Position numbers and translations under genes: made by a program. Source: Poecilobothrus nobilitatus (lineage: Eukaryota; Arthropoda; Insecta; Diptera; Dolichopodidae). From it: a DNA stretch of 64,000 bases. The notes below the pieces were generated by a model. It searched no databases. It worked only from the letters and a program-made list of their open reading frames with translations, and was not told the DNA's origin. Each line of letters opens with the position of its first letter. Position 1 is the stretch's first letter. Location of the stretch: the NCBI GenBank assembly GCA_947095535.1, contig OX352772.1, positions 252,111,946 through 252,175,945 of the forward strand, in the 5' to 3' direction. Shown piece by piece: positions 57,056 to 64,000 of the stretch.

Positions 57056-58571
57056 TTTTTATACCCGTACGACAGGATCGGGTATAATAAAATTACTCCT
57101 CCGTTTGTAACACCTCGAAATAAGCGAGCTAGATATACTTTCAAAGGTATGGATCGGATCAGAAAAAAATTCTAAGACTTTTGAGCCATGTCCGTCCGTC
57201 CGTCCGTCCCTCAGCACGCTAACTTCAAAACTAAGAAAGCTAGAATCTTGAAATTTACACAAAATATTTTGAGAGTAATTTGTAGGTTCCCCATTTTTTT
57301 TGGTTGAGTTTGGACCTAAACTTAGGGTAGCTCTCGAACACCTAACTTTTAGATCCCCACATTTTTTTTGAAATAGAGCTATGAAATTTTAGCTGCTGAT
57401 AGATCTCAAAAAAATATTAATTTTATTTTTAATAACTTTTTTTTGTAGCCCCACCCGTTACGGAGCTACAGCTCCCCAAAAGTTCAAAAAAGCTGTATAT
57501 TTAAATTGTTATAGCACAAGTTGTATAAGATATATCTTCATTTTGAAAACGCCAAACGATTACTACTTTTATTAGCTTTAAAAGTATATATACAATAAAT
57601 ATATATTTGTGGCATACGGTGTCTTAATTTACCTTTATGCGAAACTCAAATTTTGCAAAATCCTTTAACCCTTCTATCTTCTAAACGGTTTAAGTTGAAA
57701 ACTTGAAATTTTGACAGAAGTTAGATCTTTGAAAATAAGTATGAGTCATTTCAGAAATTTTTTTTGTATCACCCACCGTTTAGGAGCTGTAAGGGGTTAA
57801 AAACTGAAAATTTCCTATTTTAAAACACCTGTTAAAAATTTTTTGAAGTAATACACAAAAATTAAAGCTTCAACATTATACTCCTATTTCTTCTACTCTT
57901 GTTACTCTATAATTGACGAAAGTGTTACTTGATTTTTTCAAATTTTCTAACAAATTTCTTCAACAAATTTTTTGCATTTGTTTTACTCGATAATTTGAAA
58001 TTGTTGAGGATATAATGCGTAGTACAAAAAAATGTAAATAAATAAACAACATAACGGTTGCTTGAAGAATTTTTATTTATATGATATTGATATATATACA
58101 TACTTATATAATATCATGTTTATTTACATATCGTATATGCCACTAGTGAGTGAATGATAAGAGGATATATATATATTATATAGTGCCGTATTTACATACA
58201 TATATGTATTTTATTGTACTTATAAGAAATTATTCTGTCAATGGAATATTTAAATGTTTTGTACTTAGTAAATTTAATATACATTTACCGCTTAGTATTA
58301 AATGGTACTATAGAATATTTGAAAAAGTTTTGGATTGATAATCGTTATGTGGAAGGTTAGAATCTGCTTTTGAAGAATGTACATATAAACATATAGTTTA
58401 AATATATGTACAAACCATAGTACTAGAAATTAGAAAATTCACACAAATTATTTTAAAATACTAAAATATTAAAAAAATAATACTGTAAGCAGAGTGACAG
58501 GCTGTGAACATACCAACGGTTGGTACGGGTATCTAAGAGTTGACAAAGTCAACTGTATTCTTCCTCGTTTT
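57056..58571 (+). mobile_element. Helentron/DINE-like element inserted in repeat copy B
   Basis: 5' end TTTTTATACCCGTACGACAG; near the 3' end GGTACGGGTATCTAAGAGTT, so TACCCGTAC/GTACGGGTA form inverted subterminal repeats. A hairpin (AGTTGAC-AAA-GTCAACT) and TATTCTTCCTCGTTTTT complete the 3' end. The GTCCGTCCGTCCGTCC block is at 57189-57207. Copies A and C of the surrounding repeat show the uninterrupted site (a T run between TTACATTTTAC and TTTTCTGTTATTTAGG). No replicase gene, so it is non-autonomous. Confidence 0.85.
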
Positions 58572-59275
58572 TTTCTGTTATTTAGGTATGCTAAGAACTT
58601 ATTTTTTTTTTTTAATATTAAATTTATGCATACAGTCTATTTAAAAAATAGAAATTATTACCTATAGAACATTCGGATTATTTTTTGTTCGTTTATATTT
58701 GCCGTCCATTCATATAAATATAACTGTTGCCTACATATTAAAAAATAATAAATCTATAACTACATATATGTATATCCATATATTCATATACATATCTATA
58801 TTATGGTCTGAACTTTTGATTGTTACATTGTATTATATTATCTTGCCACAATGATTTTTAAAAAATTTCAATTTTATGATGTTCTTTATTTCTACTTAAA
58901 ATGCAACCCTTTAAAAACTTTGATTTATACACTGCCTTGTTTTTTTTCTTTTCATAGCATAACATTTTAATTTTTCTCTTTTTCTATCTGTTATGTACAT
59001 AAATATCAGATGTACGTTTCTTTCTTTGCATAACATTTTAATAGTTCTGTTTTCCATCTGTTATGTGGCTAAATATCAGATGTTTACATATATGTAAGAA
59101 ATAGACTTTAAAAATATTTAAAAACAATCAAAATAAATAACATTTTTTGTTCTGTTTTTTTTCTATTCGTTTTTATTTTTCTTCGCACTTCGCAGTAGGT
59201 ATTACATTTTACTTTTTTTTTTGTTTTCTGTTATTTAGGTACGCTAAGTATTTTTTTTATTTTTTAACAGCTTTT
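58572..59275 (+). repeat. ~700-bp repeat: rest of copy B, and copy C
   Basis: 58572-58850 continues copy B (CTGTTATTTAGGTATGCTAA to GGTCTGAACTTTTGATTG). Copy C starts at about 58858 (TTTCAATTTTATGATGTTCT) and is truncated at the GTACGCTAAGTATTTTTT landmark near 59260. Confidence 0.82.
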
Positions 59276-59953
59276 TTAACAGCTTTTTATTAACTTGGTT
59301 GGGTAAAGGATAGAATCTTAGAAGCCATTTTAAACACACTTCCCGTTGAGCTACAGACTTGAATTTTTCTTCATTAGATCAGGTCCCGACAATACATGAT
59401 TATAAAATAATAATATCGAAAAACATTAGAGAAATTAGCTTAATTTCAAAATTAAATTTTCATACAAAGAATGAAAATACATTCATACAATTTTCATACA
59501 TTTCATGAAACAGAATTTTTAACAGAATTATTACAGAACCAAAATAAAACATTTTATCTAAATTTGCTAAACTCACCTATACCAATACCAATACGTATAC
59601 GTAATACATAAATGTTTTTTGTTTTTTATAAAAGACTATTGTTTTTTATGTAGCCCATTGCATTGTATCCGTACATATACATAGGTACATACTTCAAAAT
59701 ATGTAAAAATTGTGCTTCAAAAATATTTTTGGTTTGAAAGCGATGAATTTGAAAGATATGAATGTGTAAACAAATTAATGTGCCGCACTTGAGAACACAG
59801 TGTAAAAATTAATATGCATTTACTTAAAATTTAGTAAGCAAGTGTTAAATTTAAGTTTTTTTTCATCAAATAATTGATTTTTAGTATACATTTTTATTTA
59901 TAAAAGCAATGTGTTTATTTACAATATTTATATAGATATGTGTTTTTCCTTTC
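59276..59953. other. Spacer at the centre of the inverted copies; no gene
   Basis: A/T-rich. Contains a TTTTTTAACAGCTTTTT duplication at its left edge (59265-59288). Nothing else recognised. Confidence 0.4.
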
Positions 59954-60148
59954 TTAATTATAATTAAAATAGGACTTTTCTTTCGAAACTCTTAACATAT
60001 TAAAATCGCATATTATGGTCCTAACATTGATATCTAAATTGGGAGCTGCCTTTAAATTAAGATCTATTAGGGAATGATGATCTGCACCACTAATGCCTTT
60101 TTCTGAAGTATAAAAACTAAGAATATATTTCCAATTATGTAAAAACAT
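59954..60148 (-). pseudogene. Possible P-element transposase fragment
   Basis: The 64-codon minus frame reads NWKYILSFYTSEKGISGADH, then LDINVRTIICDFN. Word order matches the P-type transposase block NWKYILSYYVSGN...LNVKAIIFAQGFN seen at about 30230-30100 in this window. It would be a single surviving exon-size piece of a different P-like copy. No THAP domain or ends nearby. Confidence 0.55.
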
Positions 60149-60536
60149 TAAACAACAAAAAGAATATATTAAAAATAGAAACCCAGTCTTTTTTAAAAAT
60201 AGTAAATAACAACAATATTTTTCTTTTCAATAACAATAATTATGAATTAATCATAAAATATATGTTATGTACATACATACATATATATCTACATCGTCTA
60301 GAAAAAGCAAAATAATTTTTTTTTAATTCAAAAACATTAGCATTTAGAAGTAAGCAATTTAATATATTCTCAATTACATACTTTTAAAACCAAATGTTTT
60401 TACTACATATGTAGGTACAAACATGTACAAAAATGGTATGCATATTTTTATGTGTGCTGTACTATTAAAAATCTGCTAACACAGTCACACCAAATTCCCA
60501 AATTTCCAACTATTATTATTTAGTTGATTCTTCGAT
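60149..60536. other. A/T-rich spacer; nothing recognised
   Basis: No ORF. Contains ACATACATACATATATAT-type microsatellite near 60270. Confidence 0.4.
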
Positions 60537-62250
60537 TTATTATTTTTTAATATGTAGGCAACAGTTATATTTATATGAATGGACGGTTAACATAAACGAA
60601 CAAAAAAAAAAATTCAGAATGTTCTATATCTAATAATTTCTATTTTTTAAATAGACTGTATGCATAAATTTAATATTAAAAAAAAAATAAGTTCTTAGTA
60701 TACCTAAATAACAGAAAAAAAAAAGTAAAATGTAATACTGGAAGAAAAATAAAACGAATAGAAAAAAAGAGAACAAAAAATGTTACTTTGATTGTTTTTA
60801 AATATTTTTAAAGTCTATTTCTTATGTATATATTGTGCACATCTGATATTTACCCACATAACAGATAGAAAAAGAGAACTATTAAAATGTTATGATTTTA
60901 AAAGAAAGAAACATATGTTTGATATTTCCGTACATAACTGATAAAAAAAAAAATATTAAAATGTTATGTTATGAAAAGCAAGAAAAAACAAGGCAGTGTA
61001 TGAATTAAAGTTTTTAAAGGGTCGCATTTTAAGTGGAAATAAAGAACATTATAAAATTGCAATATTTTTATTTTAATTTTGAATGTAGCTATGCAATGTT
61101 TTCTTAATTTTATAAAAATTTTACCGCATTATGATGTAATGTAATACTGAGAACTTCAGCTCATAATGTACATATGGATATGAATGAATATATGGCTATT
61201 TATGTATGTAGTTATAGATTTATTATTTTTTAATATGTAGGCAACAGTTATATTTATATGAATGGACGGTAAACATAAACGAACAAAAAAAAATTTTATG
61301 TATGCATATGAATGGACGGTAAATATAAACGAACAAAAAAAAATTCAGAATGTTCTATAGGTTATAATTTATATTTTTTAAATAGAATGCATGTATAAAT
61401 TAAACATTTAAAAAAGAAAAAAAGAAATACTTAGCGTACCTAAATAACGGAAAACAAAAAAAAAGGAAAATGTAATACTGGAAGAAAAATAAAAACGAAT
61501 AGAAAAAAAAGAGAACAAAAAATGTTACTTTGATTGTTTTTAAATATTTTTAAAGTCTATTTCTTATGCATAATTTTGCTATGCAATGTTTCCTTAATTT
61601 TTTAAAAATCTTGCCACAATAAATAATACAATATAACAATCAGAAGTTCAGATCATTATATAGTACCCATACTACTATAATATGTATATGAATGAATATA
61701 TCAGTATATATGTGTGTAGTTATAGATTCATTATTTTTTAATACCAACAATTATATTTTAAGAATGGACGGTAAACATAAACGAACAAAAAAAAATTCAG
61801 AATGTTCTATAGCTAATAATTTCTATTTATTAAATAGACTGTATGCATAAATTTAATATTAAAAAAAAAAAAAGTTCTTAGCGTACCTAAATATCAGAAA
61901 AAAAAAGCAAAATGTAATACTGGAAGAAAAATAAAACGAATAGAAAAAAAAGAAAACAAAAAATGTTACTTTGATTGTTTTTAAATATTTTTAAAGTCTA
62001 TTTCTTATGTATATATTGTACACATCTGATATTTACCCACATGATTTTAAAAGAAAGAAACATACGTTTGATATTTCCGTACATAACAGATAAAAAAAAA
62101 ATATTAAAATGTTATGTTACGAAAAGAAAGAAAAAACAAGGCAGTGTATGAATCAAAGTTTTTAAAGGGTCGCATTTTAAATGGAAATAAAGAACATTAT
62201 AAAATTGCAATATTTTTATTTAAATTTTGAATTTTGCTATGCAACGTTTT
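60537..62250 (-). repeat. Three inverted copies (D, E, F) of the ~700-bp repeat
   Basis: Copy D 60537-61085, copy E about 61209-61575 (truncated after the GTCTATTTCTTATGCATA point), copy F about 61728-62235. All are in the opposite orientation to copies A-C. Each contains GAATGGACGGTAAACATAAA, AATGTTACTTTGATTGTTTT and GGGTCGCATTTTAA. The flanking TATGTATATGAATGAATATA phrases are also shared. Confidence 0.88.
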
Positions 62251-62449
62251 CTTAATTTTTTAAAAATTTTGCCACAATAAATTAATAATAAAAAAAAAAC
62301 AATATATTCTATATTATAACAGGTAATAATATAATTATAGATTGTAAGGGCAACTGTAAAAATTCAAAATTAAACAAGGAAAAAAAAAATATCAATTTAA
62401 TACTTATATTTGTCGTTACTAAAAAGAATAAAATAAAATAAATAAAAAA

Positions 62450-62762
62450 AATTTTTAAAAAAACAGCTTTTTTGAACTAAAAAGTAGAAAATAAAGTCTG
62501 TGAAATTAAAATAAAAGCTGGAGGCAATAAACGCATAACTATAAACTTATACTTTTATATTTTGCCTCCAGCTTTTATATTAATTTCACACTTTAAAACT
62601 TATATATACTTATATTTATATATATATTTGGCATATTGAAATAAACTTTTTCAAAGAAATCTTGATTGTAACAATATAGTTTAGAAAATTAGAGAAAAAT
62701 TTGCTATTAAAAATTTATTTTCTACTTTTTAGTTCAAAAAAGCTGTTTTTTTAAAAATTTTC
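62450..62762. repeat. Nested inverted repeats at the end of a non-LTR ORF
   Basis: Outer pair: 62450-62497 with 62715-62762 (AAAACAGCTTTTTTGAACTA on one strand), about 48 bp near-identical. Inner pair: about 62502-62530 with 62563-62591 (TGCCTCCAGCTTTTAT / ATAAAAGCTGGAGGCA). The outer right arm includes the last codons of the ORF at 62751. Confidence 0.88.
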
Positions 62763-63980
62763 AATTTTTTCTTTGAATTTCATGGTTTTTTCTTTTACAT
62801 TTCTTTCTATACTTGTATTTGAATTAATAGTTCTTAAATTATGCACCTCTTCATAATGATTACCTAAAATATTTAATTTTTGAGAACTATTCTTTATTAT
62901 GTAATCATTATTTTCATCTCTTTCAAGTTCATTTATATTTATGCCCAGCTTTGTTAGAATTTGACTGTTTTGTATTTTTAAATTTGAAATTTCTATATTT
63001 GAATTTTTTTTGAAGATCTTTTTTAATTCAGAAAACATATTTGCATTTTTATTACTTATATTCGATATTCTACTTTGCCAATATTTGTTAACTTCAATAG
63101 AAATATTATCTTTTATTAATTTTTTTAGAATATTTATTATTGATTTAGTTCTACCTATGTAAATTTCATTTCTATTATTAATATTGTTCCTTTTCAATTT
63201 ATTTAATTTTGATATAAAAAAAGTTTTGGTCTTCTGCAATTTTGTAATTAAGGGTGTTCTATAATTTTCAATATTAGATTTAAATGTGAATTTAGGTACA
63301 ACTTCTTCTATTGTTTTTAGTACTATCTTTTCAAGTTTTACAATACATTCGCCAATTTCACTATTTTGCAAAAATCTATTTTCTGGTACTATGTTATTAT
63401 TATTGTCTAAACTATTTTTGTAATTTTTATTTATATTTTTTTGAAAGTTAATCCAATTTGTTTTTTTATAATTATAATGATATTTTAATGGTTCATTTTC
63501 AATTAAAAATTTTTTTTCTTCGTTTTCAACCCTGATTATTATTCCGCAATGATCGCTATCATAATCAAAAACTTCTAATTTATTATTTGCTAAACTTGAT
63601 TTAATTTCTAATCTACAATCTATTATCCCTATATCTAGATATGAATCTGACCTAAATGTTGGCGCTTCACTAAAAACTACTTTACATTTATACTCTATAT
63701 ATTTATCATTAATCCAGTTGTTTATAAAATTCCCTCTAACATTGTTTTCTAAATTACCCCAACTGATGTGTTTACCATTAAAATCCCCCGCTAATATATA
63801 AAAATTTTCCAGTTTATTTAAACCTAGTTCTCTAAATAAATTATTAAATTCCATATTAAAGTTTTCTTTGTAATTTTCACTTGCATAAACTGATATCAGA
63901 AATAAATTTTTATTATTTTGTATTTTTATATTAATAATTGTCGTCTCTAAATATTTATAATTCTTAATACTATATTTCAC
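62751..63980 (-). CDS. Non-LTR retrotransposon endonuclease and linker (3'-truncated ORF2)
   Basis: An open frame of 409 codons on the minus strand. LISVYASENYKENF, LAGDFNGKHISWGN (catalytic D and N) and DYDSDHCGIII (the final D-H pair) identify an exonuclease-endonuclease-phosphatase domain over roughly residues 30-155. A long lysine/asparagine-rich linker follows. The reverse transcriptase that should come next is absent: the frame ends at 62751 within an inverted repeat. The true start probably lies beyond the right edge, since the frame is open to about 63980. Type is near the R1/I/LOA group; the linker sequence differs from both other non-LTR families here. No frameshift is visible, so it is the least decayed retroelement ORF in the window. 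Confidence 0.82.
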   Translation of the reverse strand: MKYSIKNYKYLETTIINIKIQNNKNLFLISVYASENYKENFNMEFNNLFRELGLNKLENFYILAGDFNGKHISWGNLENNVRGNFINNWINDKYIEYKCKVVFSEAPTFRSDSYLDIGIIDCRLEIKSSLANNKLEVFDYDSDHCGIIIRVENEEKKFLIENEPLKYHYNYKKTNWINFQKNINKNYKNSLDNNNNIVPENRFLQNSEIGECIVKLEKIVLKTIEEVVPKFTFKSNIENYRTPLITKLQKTKTFFISKLNKLKRNNINNRNEIYIGRTKSIINILKKLIKDNISIEVNKYWQSRISNISNKNANMFSELKKIFKKNSNIEISNLKIQNSQILTKLGININELERDENNDYIIKNSSQKLNILGNHYEEVHNLRTINSNTSIERNVKEKTMKFKEKIENF

Positions 63981-64000
63981 TATTTCATAACATTTATAAT

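Noticed and set aside
57189..57210. GTCCGTCCGTCC block as a promoter or CpG site
   Set aside because: It is a constant part of the Helentron-like families (also at 19215-19232) and not a regulatory element of a gene here.

Overview
This window looks like a repeat-dense, AT-rich stretch of an arthropod nuclear genome, most likely a fly (Diptera). I see no convincing host gene. Nearly everything I can identify is a transposable element or an endogenous virus-like element, mostly decayed and nested in one another. The fly assignment rests on Helentron/DINE-like elements with a central ~147-bp tandem array, a P-element-type transposase with a THAP domain, BEL/Pao and LOA/jockey-type retrotransposons, and the short AT-rich microsatellite style. 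It is an inference, not proof.

Layout. (1) 1-9700: a protein-primed family-B DNA polymerase (PolB) element. A palindrome with arms of about 2.3 kb carries two divergent copies of the 5' part of the gene. The right copy continues to the end of the polymerase (4855-8749), with several frameshifts and an 81-bp spliceosomal-type intron. (2) 9782-13315: an RNase H-bearing LOA-like non-LTR element on the minus strand, abutting a second, older PolB copy (13316-14530, minus). (3) 15430-15885: a BEL/Pao pol remnant (minus); 16150-18550: a decayed jockey/CR1-like element (plus). (4) 19081-21370: a Helentron/DINE-like element with 12 tandem units of ~147 bp. (5) 21541-22823: a Tc1/mariner-type DD34E transposase with an internal duplication. 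(6) 23403-26270: a piggyBac element with TTAA target duplication, inserted in an A/T-rich tandem array. (7) about 26381-43985: a Maverick/Polinton with inverted terminal repeats, chromodomain integrase, double-jelly-roll capsid remnant, adenain-type protease, several unknown conserved ORFs and its own PolB. It carries a P element next to the integrase and a second LOA copy in its right terminal repeat. (8) 44170-47479: a jockey-like non-LTR element (minus). (9) 48253-49250: a long-hairpin foldback element; two tRNA-derived SINEs at 49669 and 50493; a large interrupted inverted repeat at 51242-55960. (10) 55961-62250: six copies of an unidentified ~700-bp A/T-rich repeat, three in each orientation, one split by a Helentron-like insertion (57056-58571). 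(11) 62751-63980: an intact endonuclease ORF of another non-LTR element, running toward the right edge.

How the parts relate. Two PolB lineages coexist: the Polinton polymerase, associated with integrase and capsid genes, and a second one, present three times, for which no capsid or integrase is visible nearby. A short promoter-side sequence of the second lineage recurs inside the Polinton. The relative ages of several insertions can be read from nesting. Most coding sequences are pseudogenes; the 409-codon endonuclease segment at the right edge and the two arms of the palindrome are the best preserved.
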